The notes under the pieces are model-generated. The model saw nothing but the letters and a program-made list of their open reading frames with translations, made no database searches and was not told where the DNA came from. From contig SIJG01000035.1 in NCBI GenBank assembly GCA_023374025.1, forward strand, positions 682,001-746,000: DNA of 64,000 bases, read 5' to 3'. Shown one piece after another: positions 47,575-59,814 of the stretch; position 1 is the stretch's first letter; every line of letters starts with the position of its first letter. The translations under genes were made by a program, and so were the position numbers. This DNA comes from Heterodera schachtii. Its lineage: Eukaryota; Nematoda; Chromadorea; Rhabditida; Heteroderidae.

Positions 47575-47760
47575 TTAGAAGACATGGCCGCCACCACATT
47601 GCCCGGTGATTTGTGAACATGCAGCGGTTGTTTTTGTTGTTGATGTTGCACGCGTTTCTTCCTGTTGACGCAATATTGCCAACAATTTCTTCTTCCGGTC
47701 GCGCTCATGCGCCTTCAATTTCCGCTCAACAATACAATTCTTTTGCAGACAGTCCACCAT
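47575..47760 (-). CDS. Possible small gene downstream of the 17-exon gene (61 aa)
   Basis: MVDCLQKNCIVERKLKAHER followed by a Lys-rich stretch and a Thr/Ala/Gly tail. The ATG lies 3 bases after an AAACAG acceptor (47764), about 375 bases 3' of the stop of the large gene on the same strand, a spacing compatible with a nematode operon and trans-splicing. It could instead be an alternative last exon of the large gene, but the phase would not match the present exon 17. No family is recognised. Confidence 0.35.
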   Translation of the reverse strand: MVDCLQKNCIVERKLKAHERDRKKKLLAILRQQEETRATSTTKTTAACSQITGQCGGGHVF

Positions 47761-47764
47761 TCTC

Positions 47765-48136
47765 TGTTTGTTTTTTAGAAAAAAATTAATAAAATTTTAA
47801 AAAATAAAAAAGGGCTAATGATTAAATCAAGCCAATCGCACATTTTTGTCGGCGGGTTAAAATTAGAATGGGAAACGGAGACGAAAAAAGCCACATTTCT
47901 ATAATTTATAAATCAATTTCCTAATTTTCGAAAAGCATCACTAACTAAGCATCACTAACTCGTTATAAATTACTATCAAATTCATATTAAATTGAATTTT
48001 GCGGCAGACAAAAATTTTTGGAAATAATTATTAGGTGCTAAAAAAAGATTGGAAAATGTACGACGACCAGTCAAATAATTGTAAGAATGTCCGGTCTTCC
48101 AGACCACCTGAGTCATCCGCCGCCGTTTGTCCACCC
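47765..48136. other. Intergenic spacer
   Basis: AT-rich spacer between the large gene and the candidate downstream frame; nothing further seen. Confidence 0.4.
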
Positions 48137-51100
48137 CTACAGCATTGACAATGCCCAATTGGTTCTCATTGCACTCCCGTCCGTTCCAATTGTGTCATTA
48201 TTATACGGAATATCGGCATTTGTTGGCTTTCTTTCGAACTAAAACAATTACCTAGCTGTTGTACCCATTTTAATCCAAATTAACGTGCTGACAAAAGCCT
48301 CATAATTCCATCAAATCTGCAATAACAAAAATAAAGTTTAATAAAAAATGCACTAAAATATGCCTTAAAAATTACCCAAAATGGCTTCTAATTCTCAAAA
48401 AAATGCCAAAATTGTATAAAAATACAGAATTGACTTTAAAAACTCCAAAACAATGACTAAGAAACTTTTTTTAGACAATTGCAAAAATATTGAATTTCAA
48501 AATTTATATATGCAATTTGAATTTTTTTAATTTTTAATTTATGCTCAAACAAAATTATTTTTTTTTGTATCTTTTGCATCAAAATTTTTTTTTCAAAATT
48601 TCTTATAAAAAGTTCAAAAAAATTTGCCAAAAAGTACCAAAATATGCTCTAAAATTCAAAAATGGTCAAAATGTGCATTTATTCTCGAAAACCCCCAAAA
48701 TATGCTTTTATATGCACTAAAAACCCTCACCTAATCAAAAGTTTACCTATTTTTTCCTAAGCTCTCCCTATGGTCTGAAAGAGTAAAAAATTTTTCAAAA
48801 ATACACACCTAAGAAATGAAAATTTTTCTCAAAAATTCGTATTCAAAATTTATATTTATTAAGTTATGCGCCTATTACTATTTGTTTTTTTTTCTGTCGT
48901 TTTGGGCACGGCACCGCACGCACTGACCCCAAATGAACCGGCACAAATTAAATTTATATAAGTTCATGCCACCATACCATCATTTGTTCATTGTTCACAG
49001 CCATACGAATGAATTTGAAATGAGTGCCGTCGTTGTTTGAACGATTTTCGCTGCCGATGATCACTTTATTGTACTTTTTGGTTCGCTCCGTCGAATTGAA
49101 CTTTTCCCCAATATCCAAAATAAATCCGTACATCGCATTGATGAATAACAACTGTTGATCATTTGCACACATTTCCGTGCACAATTCAACATCAATTTTG
49201 AACTGGAAGAACAGGGTGGTTGGCCCATAAATATTTAGTGGTTGGTTAGATCGGTAGGGGAGGGTTCATTCCCAGCGGTTTCATTGCCAGCCCAGTTTTC
49301 GGGCTATAACTTTGTTCATTGTTGACCAAATCTAACAATCTTGGTATCATTCGAAAGCTTATCGTGTTTAGAAGCTATTTCTAAGCTATTGTTTCACGAT
49401 TAGACAATTACCAAAAAAGTTATAACATGAAAATTGCGAACAAGTCGAAATTCTGAGTTTTTTTCTTAATAACTTTTTTACAAGCTAAATTTTTTTTTGT
49501 TTTTTGTAAGGCTAATAGAGCTTGTGAAGGGCTTTCGAATGATACCAAGATTGTTAGATTTGGTCAACAATGAAAAAAGTTATAGCCCGAAAACTGGGCT
49601 GGCAATGAAAATGCTGGCAATGAACCCTCCTGTTCCGTGGTTAGCTATGGTAACAATTTGCATGCAATATTTTCATTTGTTAATTTAGCGAACATAAATT
49701 TTTTTCGCAAAATTCACCTACCCCACTCTATTAACCCCCCCCCCCCCCCCCCCCCTCGTGTACTCAAAACAGGCTTTAAAAATAGGGCCGTATGGGAGGC
49801 TCTATTAGAAGACGGTTTGGTAAAGCATCATCACTTCATATCGCTGAATGGTTTTTGTTGTCCCAGACACAGAAAATCCAATTTGCTCATCAATTCGGTT
49901 GTGCGGTACAATTTGACGCTGTTCGTCAAGTTGTGCACCAGTTATTTTATGTCTGGCCATTTTCGGATTGAATTTGGCCTTCAATTTGAACCAATAGCCA
50001 ACGGGAAAATTGTGAATATGTTCAACTGGGAAAATAAACAGTTGAGTGGCATAGTTTGGCACGTAAACAAATTTGTTGAATGCTAAATGGACGAGGAACA
50101 AATAAATAATTTTGTATTTATTATAATACCTAATGCGATAAATTAATAAATGCTTTTTATTTTGGTGGTTGAAAAATGCAAAAAAAGCGAAAAATATACC
50201 TTAAGGACCGCTTTTTGTAAATTTAAAAAAAAAAAATAATATAACCCGAAAAATTTTGAACTTTTTGTAAGAATTTTGAAAAATAATTTATTTATATTAA
50301 AAAGTTATTTTATTTTAACATATAATAAAAAATTTTAAAAATTCGAAATTGTATTTGTAAATTTTGAAAAGCAAATTTTTTGCAATTGTCAAAAAATGCT
50401 TCTTAGGCATTGTTTTGATGTTTTTAAGGCCATTTTTACACAATTTTTAGCATTTTTTTGAGGGTTAAAATCCATGTTTGACAGTTTTTAAGGCATATTT
50501 TAGTGCATATTTGGGCATTGGTTTTTAGGGCATATTTGGGGGGTTTTTAGTGTATAGGTATTTTATGATCATATTTAGCATTTTTTTAGTGCATATAATT
50601 AACCCTAATTATGTCACAAAAAACGGACAATTATAGATGAACCCGCCGGCAATGAGCTTTTTCGATGCGGACAATTTGTTTGCCTTTTGTACCAGAGGAA
50701 CTGTTTCAATTGGTTGAACCTCGTCGTACAATTTGAAACGGCATAATTTGTGCTTGCTGGGGCCCGAGTCGACAATGTAAATGCTTTAGATCAAGAAAAG
50801 TTTTTTTTTTTAATTAAAAAATAAAATAAATTTATTGCCTTGCTGTATTTAATTTTACAGAAAGGTCCCGGGAATCCTATTCAACTCGGTTCCCACACTC
50901 CCGCATCGACGGATGTGGGCTTTAATGAAAGAGAGTAGGTGTTAATGATGTGCGGGAAAATAGCCGGGAATCTGGAACTGAGACCTGGAAAAAAGCCTCC
51001 TGGAAACCTCAATGGGATCCCAAAATACCCGGACCCTAGGGCATAGGGTATTAATTTATTTTTACAGAATTTTTCCCGTGTACTGCTCCGAGTCTTCCTC

Positions 51101-54100
51101 CTCCCGCTTTGCCAGATCATCAGCTGCTACGGCGACATGAGCAGCATCTTTGTTGCCATTTCGAAGCACTTCATCCATGTAAGGCAAAGTGCCGAGCAAA
51201 CGAGTTGGATCAGCAACAAGCTGAAAAAGGAATAAGCGTTGAGAGAGTGAGTGAATGAGAGAGAGAGGAGAGAGAAAAGAGAGAGAGGAAGGAGAGAGGA
51301 AAGAGAGAGGAAAGAGAGAGCAAAGAAAAGAGAGAAAGAGAGTGATCAGATAACAAAAGAAAGAATAGACTGAGTTAAAGATAGAGAGAGAAATAAAAAG
51401 ACAAACACAAAAGATGGAAGGAACATGAAATTCTGAATTTCACCCTAAAAAATCTCCAAAGTCGAATATACGTTGAAAATTTCCGTACACGGATTGCAAT
51501 TTTTAAGCGGAAAACTCGAAAATATATACAATCATAAACTGTGGGAAAAGGTGCAAGGGTTGGCGAAATGTTGCTGTGACTCATCTACAAGCAAAAACCA
51601 ACCCCAAAAAGTTTCGTTTTGTACAGTGCGCCCAATGTTTCGCTTGGACAAATAGTGATGCCGATCTGTTAAAGAAGGAAAAGATTAAAAAAATCCAAAA
51701 AAGGGAAATCATTTGGCCGAACCAAAGTTGGCGCATTGTCAAATTCTGGCAGAAACACGTCACAGAGCAAATCTTCGTCCTGCTGCTGCTGGTCCTCATC
51801 GAGCTCACAGAAATAAGCAATGTAAATTCCATGGATTTCCGAAAATTGAGAAAATTCAATATCATTAACAAAAAAATTCATCATAGATTGGCCCATTTGG
51901 ACTTAATTTGGAAAGATTCGAAATTAATGAGCGGTGCCGTACAAAACGGCGCCAGACGATTGTCGGACAAATTTTTTTAACATAACTTCTTTTTTTTCTT
52001 AACCAATTTAAACATTCTTGCCTTCTTTTCGAAAATGCTAGACTAAACTAAACGGAACCCCAAAAAACCCGAGAATTTTCTCGAGCGGATATTTAGGCAA
52101 TTCAATTGGGATGAGATGACCGGACCGTTAAAATAAGCATCAAAGTTGCAGCACTGGCCCAGCGGCACGTTGTCTGGCTTGTTGCACTCGTGCTTTTGCC
52201 AGAACCCGACGAACACGCGATACTCCCTCAGTTCGTTGCAGAACAACTCCCTCGTGCCAATTAAGCAGCCTTTCATGTTCCGTTTGACCTAGACAAAATT
52301 TTGACGTTCAACAATTAACAAAATTTTTTTTGTCAAATTTTATTTATTTAAATATTTTTTTTGAGGATTTTCTACAAATAAAAACTTAATCCAATATTTA
52401 AATATTTTTATCTTTTGCCGTTTTAATGTGAGTGGCATATTTAAGAACCAATCTGTTTGTCATCATCTTTTTAAAAAATGAATATGAGATATGCACGCCA
52501 ATCAAATTTTTTCATATTTTGTGATTTTATTACCAAAAATCAAATTCCTTTTTTTAAGGACATGAAACTAATAATATTTTTTGTTTGGTGGCATTTAAAA
52601 GTTTTTTTTTGAGTATGCTGATAAATTAATGAATTAAAATTTGGCATAACATTAGTGACTAATTCATGTAAAAAAATTTCAAGTACGCCCTTGGTTAATT
52701 TTTAAAGCAAAAAGTCCAACAAATATAACAGCCGGACCATCACTCACATGCAAAAGCTGATTGTTGGGCAATTCATTAAACACATCAGGCCGTCCATTCT
52801 CGTCATCCCCATAATTTGTTATTTTTTTCAATTTTTGGAAATTTGCTGGAAGGTTTTCGTTGTTCAAATTCCATTCCTTAAATTTGCTATCAAAAAATTG
52901 TCATTTTTTTATTTCTTTAAATATTATTAGAAGGTCATTTCTTTGATAAACTACCATTAGAATACTTTTTCGACAAAAAATCAGTATAATTAATGAATGA
53001 ATAAATTTATTTAATTGAGCATCAAAATTCATGTATGAGTAAGCCAAAAAAAAAAACAAAATAGGGATAAAAAATAAGCATAAAAATTTATTCGATAAAC
53101 AAATTTTAATTTTTTGAAAAATCTTACATTCAAAGCGGTGTATTTTGAGAAAATTTGAATGGTTGTTACTTAAATGTTCTTTTATTTTTAATGAATGTGT
53201 ACAAGAAATTTTCAAAAAACCTAATTAAGCACCAAAATTAAGCCCCCCCATGCCTAATTATTATGCATAAAATTAAAAAAAATGAGTGTTTCCATGTTAG
53301 TTCTTTGTTAAAAATTGAAAATTTCGAAATTTTAAAGACAAATTAAAAAACAAACATTCCCATCAGCAGGCCAATTTATTGCATACCATGTCCCACACAA
53401 GTTGGCGCTCATCAACCGCAATGTTGACAAACTCTTGAAATTTCGGCACAACACGGTCGCCAAACACCTGAATGGACACCCAACTGTAGATGGGCACGTC
53501 CGGCATGGCACGCATATGCAGCTGGTCACTTTCAGCCTGGCTCAGCTGAATCCAGCCGAAATGATGGCACCAACATCGGAGCGGGTGAATGTGAATGGGT
53601 GGCAAAATGCATATCGTTTTCAACTGCATTTTGGGGAAGCAAAGCACATTTTGATACATTAATGAGTTTTTGGCAATATGCTTCCCAGATTTGGCACAAT
53701 ATCATTATTCCATTTTCTTGCCCAAATTTTTGAGACATTTTTTTTTTTGCAAATTTCGAAAAAAGTGAGTATGGTCTATGCGTAGTGAGTGATACAGTAT
53801 TTTCAAAAATAAGTTACTGTAGCCATGATATGTTACAATGTTAAATGCCTAATTAGCAAGAGGAAGTGAATTACATAACTCAGATTTGGATATGTTTAGA
53901 AAGTAAATAAATTTTTTGAAAAAAAAATTCAATAACCGTAAGTACAATAAAGCCGCCAACTTTACCAAGCTGAGCCTTTTAAAATATAAATTTTTTTTTG
54001 ATTTTCTCAATATAATACCAAGAAAATTTTTCCAAAATTTTCAATTCATTAATTCATTCTAAATGTATGATCGAAGACATTTTTTTATAAAAATTCCTTT

Positions 54101-56728
54101 TATGCCAATCACTCACCAAAAAATTGACTGAATTGCTGTCCGTCTCAAATCCATACAATTCCTTTTCATAATCAATCACTGTGTATTGCTGTTCGTCAGC
54201 CGTAAAAATAATTGTGTCGCCAAAATACAACGAAGTTTCAATGTGCTGATGATTTTGCGCATTTTCGGCACCGTTTTTGTGGTTGGGACTGAAGAAAATT
54301 ATTGTAAATGATTTTTGTGGACAGTATAAGAACTAATAAAAACAATTTAGGGATATGATTTTTAGTTTTTTTAACTACTTTTTTTCTGAGCTTCTCGTGG
54401 CCTGAAATGCACGAAAAACATGTTGTTGTTTTTTGGTTCTTATTAAGTTGCTTTTAGAGTTATTAGCAAGAATTTCTAAATTTTTTATTTTTAGCATTTA
54501 AAATCATTAAAAATGTAGTGTTTTCAATTATTTTGGCGTTTTTCCCAAAATTTGTTAACAAAATGCAATAAAAACGAAAAATAAATTCCTAAGAATGGAC
54601 CCTAAAATTTTCAAAAATAGATCTTCTCCAAAATTTATTTATTAGTTTTATAATTTTAATTTTTAAAAATTATGTATCTCAATCAAACTGATTGGCTTAA
54701 TTTTTTTGCTTTTTGGGTAAAATTTTACGATTTTATACACCTAAATTTGAAACATTTTGGCACCTATTTTCCCATTTTTAGCACCTATTTTTGGTTTTTT
54801 ACAACATAAAAACAAACTATTTTGGCACTTTTTAACATCTAAAAATAGTATACCAAAAAAATTATTCTGTATCAATTTTATCTTCAAATTTACCAAAAAT
54901 TATATCATGAAAAATTAATTTTTCGTCACAGCATCTTTGAAAAACTGACAAACCCATAAACAATTAATTACCCGAGAATGAAAAGTGGCGAATCTTTGTC
55001 CCGGAAAACAAATTTTATGCCCGGAAAAGGACATGGCACAATGATGCCATTGTGAATGGACGCGCCATTGGGCAGCAATTTCCTCTGGCGGTTCGGGATG
55101 CAATAATGGCATATTGGTGCCGTCATTTTGCACATCACTAACAAATTATAACAAATAAGCAACATTAAAATTTTTCAATTGCTGGGAGATACTGTACTAA
55201 TTTGTTAGGGAAGAGGCGGAATTTTCGAAAATTACAAAATTTTTAAGCCAGAATTAATGTATTAGTCCGGAATGTTTGGTCCCTTTTGGTGAAGTTCAAA
55301 TTTTTCAAAGGATTTTTTTTCTCATTTTTATTCCTTTAAGAATTTATTCTGGATTCATAGGCTGGTATCCCGGCTGTCTTCTTGCCAGGGAATGTTAAGC
55401 CGGGATTGGTAATTTGCCTAAGCCCCCTAAACCCGGGGACTGAATATTTTGTTTATTTAATTTTACCATTTTCGTTATTAACAACACTCGGCACCACAAT
55501 TTTGGATGCATTTGACTGACGAAGACGTTCATGCTAAACAGAAGGCAAAATTTTATTTATCAATGGGGATTTTGGTTTTTATTCACGTCTGAAAATGAGA
55601 CATAAACAGACATTTTCACAAATAGTATGAAAAATTTTTAGTACAATATTTTAGAATTTAAAATACGCTCGAAAAATTATGTCTTATTTTGCAAAAAAAA
55701 AAAAAAAAATTCAATATACTGAACTTCAAAAACCCAGTGTATAAAAATTGAAACAATTTTTTTTTCACCTAATCTTTAATTATTTTAGTCATATTAGCAT
55801 TCTATGGGGAAAAAAAAAATTTTGTTTAATTCTCAATTTGATTCTACACACATTTAGCTGCAGGCTGTCCATGGGACTGCTCACATTGCGCCACACACTG
55901 CCAGCTGATGACAAAGAATTAATTAATAAATTAAAAATTATTAAAAATCTCACAAATAAAAAAATATTTTATTATTTAATTCTTTTTTTTAAACATCTTG
56001 CCATTTTCATCCTGAATAAACTCAAATGAGCTTGCAGGAGTTGTGGAAATCATTGTTTCGATTCTTTCAAGCTGTGTAATTCTGTTCCACACCTGTACAA
56101 ATATGCGTTTAGAGTATAATCAAATGGAAAAAGACCGTAATCCAAAATTCAAATTTGTCCATATTTCCTGATTTGGTTTTGATTTATTATTTTGGGCAAA
56201 AATTCTTAATTATACATTTGAAGTAATTTTTTTTAATATTTTTCCGGATTTGTATCAAAAAAGTCAATTAAATTCAAATTTTAGGCCACGAAAATTACTC
56301 GATCAAATTTTGTGCTTAGACCGAAACGTCTATAAACCTCTAAAAGCATGTTAAAAATGAATAAATTTAAGCAATTTCACAGCCCACCTGTTTGAGCTCT
56401 TTGGATATATTGCCATTCGCTTCACGACATTCCTGCACAAACAAAAAAAAAGAAAAGATTAATTCCAATGGGGGAAAACCGTGATCGGGAAAAAGGCACC
56501 GGCATAAAATTTGCGGGTTTTCAAATCCCGACATTAGGATATGCATATAGCCAATTTTTGACGGGAAACAAATTAGCCGACCTGTTTCCATTCAGCGATT
56601 TGTTGGTGCAATTGCTGAACACCAAAAGAAATTTGACGAATTTCGGCACCATATTCAGCCGCTGACACCAATTCCTGCATGAATTGCAAATCAGAAAATT
56701 GGTGCTGAAGTCGATTTTGGGGCAGCAT
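48137..56728 (-). CDS. 17-exon gene for a ~779-aa protein of unrecognised family
   Basis: Exons (minus): 56728-56582, 56432-56388, 56092-56002, 55904-55852, 55533-55467, 55137-54972, 54288-54117, 53623-53387, 52798-52748, 52288-52126, 51901-51723, 51665-51603, 51220-51066, 50783-50629, 50082-49814, 49202-48978, 48238-48137. Phase is continuous through all 16 junctions. The ATG follows TTTCAGCAAAT, a likely trans-splice site. There is no signal peptide; residues about 10-90 look coiled-coil (SDLQFMQELV, VQQLHQQIAEW, TQLERIETM). Next comes a short CxxC-type patch (VMCKM..ICHYCIPNR), then alternating beta-like segments (GIIVPCPFPGIKFVFRD; LYFGDTIIFTADEQQYTVID; PIYSWVSIQVFG; EYRVFVGFWQKHEC; IHGIYIAYFCELDED; KILIYIVDSGPSKHKLCRF; FVYVPNYATQLFIFPVEH). 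A WVxxQxF/WFKLKAKFNP-like element recurs. Exon 3 ends at a GC donor. Exon 9 is the least certain. Probably an intracellular multidomain scaffold; function unknown. Confidence 0.78.
48866..48961 (+). other. Orphan signal-peptide-like frame antisense inside intron 16 of the large gene
   Basis: MRLLLFVFFSVVLGTAPHAL then TPNEPAQIKFI and a stop, on the strand opposite the host gene. The start is a textbook signal peptide with a clear cleavage region and a codon composition richer in GC than the intron. No downstream exon was found. It could be a remnant of another secreted gene or chance. Confidence 0.3.
49256..49632. mobile_element. Foldback MITE in intron 15 of the large gene
   Basis: Left AGGGTTCATTCCCAGCGG..CCAGTTTTCGGGCTATAAC is mirrored by GTTATAGCCCGAAAACTGG..AATGAACCCT on the right. 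The palindrome continues inward through ACCAAATCTAACAATCTTGG and ATCATTCGAAAGC. Exact ends and target duplication are uncertain. Confidence 0.8.
49733..49756 (+). repeat. Poly-C tract of about 20 nt in intron 15
   Basis: Almost pure C run 58 bases beyond exon 15 of the minus-strand gene (a poly-G tract on the coding strand). Confidence 0.85.
50160..50612. repeat. Fragment of the 33.8 kb hAT-like family in intron 14
   Basis: GCGAAAAATATACCTTAAGG, AGGGTTAAAATCCATGTTT and GGCATATTTTAGTGCATATT phrases match 33970-34400. The right terminus TTAACCCTA is visible, the left terminus is not. Confidence 0.6.
51241..51395 (+). repeat. GAGA-rich tract in intron 12 of the large gene
   Basis: Imperfect GAGAGAGA/GAAAGAGAGA repeats over about 150 bp; reads as a CT-rich tract in the transcript of the host gene. 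Confidence 0.85.
54330..54850. repeat. Dispersed repeat in intron 6, related to 39.06-39.55 kb
   Basis: Shares TTAGGGATATGATTTTTAG, GGCCTGAAATGCACGAAAAA and CACCTATTTTCCCATTTT phrases with 39060-39550. Probably a decayed non-autonomous element. Confidence 0.5.
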
Positions 56729-57471
56729 ATTTGCTGAAATATACAATATTTTATTTTCTATTTTTGTATATATTTTTGTTTTAACAAAAAAAAAAAAATT
56801 AATTCAATCGTTATAATTCATTTTATGCATCAGATGCAAAAGTGCTCATTTTTAATTCAAATTTTTGATAAAGGCAAATTGTGAGTGACAAAAAAAAAGA
56901 AATGTTCCCAGCAAATTAAAAGAACATCCGTCCGTCAATCAAAGTGTGCAAAAGAAAGTACAATTATTGTTTTTTTTAAATTACTTAATCTCTGATTATT
57001 GCTCAAACATTTTTTTTTGGATAATTATTTTCTAATGTGTTTAAAATGTAGTCCATGTTTTCTGTGGTCCATTTTTCAACATTCAACGAAATTTTTTAAA
57101 CATTACTTTATCATGATATGAGTCGTTATCAAGACAAAGGTACAAAGGTATGAGCCGTTTATTCATACTTTATAGTGCCAGTGCATTTTTGCCTTTTTTG
57201 ATACACAGATCTATTTTGAAATAATTTTTTTTTAAATTTTTTTAATCAAAATTTTGTTAATTTTTTTTTTTTTGTAAAAAATTAAATAATGTTTCAATTT
57301 TTAATCAGGTTTACTCGGGTTTTATAAAAGGGAGTTCAATGGAGGCACATTTCGACATCATTGACCTCCCCCACCCTCAAAAAATTTTTTTAAAACAGGC
57401 ACAAAAATTGTTAAAATCAATTTTCCACTTTGGAATTTAAAAATTACTTTTGCAAAACATTCTTCACTAAT

Positions 57472-57570
57472 CCGTGGATGGCACCTTCACAAAAAGTGCA
57501 AATTTAGTCTCTTCACAAAAAGAAGCAAAAATCAAAAATCTTACTGTTTCTATGATTTATTAAATCAAAA
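57472..57570 (+). mobile_element. Solo terminus of the CTTCACAAAAAGTGC foldback family
   Basis: CCGTGGATGGCACCTTCACAAAAAGTGCAAATT-type sequence, one arm only, matching the ends of the 44510-45063 element and its TCTATGATTT inner flank. Confidence 0.7.
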
Positions 57571-58364
57571 AAACATTAGCTACTTTAATCTAGCTTTTCA
57601 AAATATTTATCTAAAATTGCAATCCTATTAAAAAATGAAATAATTATAGAAATGTATACGCTTCAACTCCAACTAAAAGTATGATGACGGAAAATAAAAT
57701 ACGAAACGCGAAACGCGAAATTCCAAAAAACGAGAAATTGGAAACGCGACAGCTTTTTTAATAATCAAAATCATAAAGCAAAAATCATTTTTGTAAATGG
57801 AAGTGCAACCGAATAATAAAGAGAAAGCAAAACTCGTGAAGGAGTCAAAATTGAATTCTTACGTTGCGTTGAGGAGCTGAGGCGTTGTTGTCCACAAAAT
57901 TTTTGTTTTTTTTACAATCTTAATTTTTTTATAATTATTTTTAGGTCTAATTTTAATTAAAAATAGATATTCCGAATTGGACCATTGATCCAGGCCAGGC
58001 CTCAATTTTTGCTGGACCCCCAGATCCAGGCCATTTTTCATTCCTGACCTGGATTTCTCTATGTTTCTGCCCGAATTAAAAAAACTGTCAGGAATTTTAA
58101 TGATGAAAAATTTCTTTGTTTTGGAATTTATGTGCAATTTTTGAAAATTGTTATCTAAATCTTAAAAATTATTATTTGACATTTTTAAATAAACAGGTCC
58201 GACTGAATATGTGCCGCTGAATGAAGCAAATTTTAATGTTTTTTAAAAAGAATTATTACAAAAAAAATTAAAATTTTTTAATAGATTCAATAGATTAGAC
58301 TCAAAAATAACTCTGACTACGAAAAATCAGATGTACGTCATCCATAATGTAAAAAAACAAGATT

Positions 58365-58463
58365 GTAAATAATGAAATAATTAACCCATAATTATGTATA
58401 ATGATAATTAATGTAAATAAAGCGAAATAATTAACCCACAATTATACATAATGATAATTAATT
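58365..58463 (+). repeat. 47-bp tandem duplication
   Basis: TGTAAATAATGAAATAATTA at 58365 recurs at 58412 with minor changes, through AACCCATAATTATGTATAAT. Confidence 0.85.
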
Positions 58464-59238
58464 CAACGATTTTTATTATTTTAAATAGCGACTTTGTGAT
58501 TTGCCTTTGGAAAAGGGCTGACCCTTTTCTTCATCACCAGAGATGGGCAGGCATTATTAAAAAGTGATGATGCCAATAATTTGAAATAAATTCACTCACT
58601 GAGCAAATTTATAATACCCACTATATCTTTAGAATGAAAATTAGGAAAACTCTATTTTATTTTAAATTTAAAATTTTTAAAAATTACTTTAAATAACCTT
58701 TTGTTGCATTGATGTGCCATTAGGCACCGCTTAATAATTCATTTTTATTCCGGGAGTAGTTCATGTTGATAAAACAAATTTTGCAATTTTATTTTATTTT
58801 TTTTTAACATTTTCCTCACTGTCTTTGTTCTGTAAGCAAAAATTCTTTTTTTTTAATTTTTCAAACTAATAAAATCCTAACCATTTTATTTATTAAGATC
58901 TTATGCAATTTTTACTCAATAATTTTTGGTCATTTTAAATTATTTTGAATACCATTAATAACTTATTCAGTTTGATTATTGTAAGTTTTTTTTTATTATA
59001 GAAGGTTTTTTTACGTTTACAATTTATTGCAGAATATGACAATCAAATTTTATTAATTTGAAAATTTACAGTCGATAATGAATTTTTTATTGAATAATTT
59101 TTGAGTTTTGTACTAATTAAAATACTTAAAATTTGAAACTAAATAAATCCTAGGCTTTTTTTATTTATGCCAGAATTTTTCTAGATGTTAGTAAATGGTA
59201 TAATTTCATTGATTATACATAATTTCCAAATATTTTTT

Positions 59239-59672
59239 CTACACTGGTGCCCAGCAGGTGTGCCATGCACTTGGACATGCTGGGTATTTGTTGGGCCAAT
59301 ACACATTACACTAAAAAAATTGATGTAAAAAATAAATTATTTATTTAAACAAAATGCACCATATCGTAGTATGAGTTACGGTAAGGAGGGCTTGAATTAT
59401 GGTAGGAATAGGCCCAATTTGGCGTGTGACTTCCACCGTAGCCATTAACTTTCTGAACTACGGTACTCAACGATTGAGTTTGAGGACAGCGTTGAATCTA
59501 AAAAATAAAATTATAAAATATAAAATTAATATTTAATTTTAATGAATTTCTAATTATTATTCACCATTGCCAATGTTCGTGGTCGTGTTTCTATGGAATT
59601 GAAGCGAATTATACACGGTGAACAGAAACGACGTGGTCTATGGCCAACCGCAAATGAATCGGGAACATTCAT
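59239..59672 (-). CDS. Small Tyr/Cys-rich protein, 3 exons, 108 aa, unknown family
   Basis: Exons 59672..59565 (MNVPDSFAVGHRPRRFCSPC..), 59497..59351 and 59310..59239 are all phase 0 and join to 108 residues. Exon 2 is rich in Ser, Tyr and Asn (VNGYGGSHTPNWAYSYHNSS). Exon 3 gives CNVYWPNKYPACPSAWHTCW and ends APV, a Cys/Trp-rich tail. There is no signal peptide at this start, though a further 5' exon cannot be excluded. Splice sites are good (TTTTTAG, TTTTTTTAG acceptors; GTGAAT, GTTTAA donors). A broken copy of exon 2 lies at 44.4 kb. Function unknown. Confidence 0.7.
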
Positions 59673-59814
59673 ACTTTTTGTAATAATTCTTAATTCTTTC
59701 TTAAATTGTCATTTAATTAAATGTTTCAAAATATTTTAATTTTAATATTTTGGCGGAAATGTAAAAGTAAATATAATTTTATTTACATTTTTAAACTCAT
59801 ATATAAAATTTGCT

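Larger units (their letters stand above)
56729..59238. other. Intergenic region upstream of the large gene
   Basis: No gene supported. Contains a half copy of the 44.5 kb foldback family (57472-57570), CGAAACGCGAAA words (about 57698-57745), GATCCAGGCC/GACCTGGA words (57975-58050), a 47-bp tandem pair (58365-58463) and otherwise A/T runs. Confidence 0.45.

Noticed and set aside
46693..47708. Frames with repeated ISDFR/RNSDFRF-like words
   Set aside because: Translation of the ATTTCCG arrays of the hAT element.
52901..53215. 104-codon minus frame in intron 8 of the large gene
   Set aside because: Lys/Ile/Phe-rich AT-driven frame, no splice compatibility with exons 8 or 9.
54915..55133. Alternative frame of exon 6 of the large gene (MQNDGTNMPLLHPEP..)
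   Set aside because: Does not keep phase with exons 5 and 7; the other frame does and has the more protein-like sequence.
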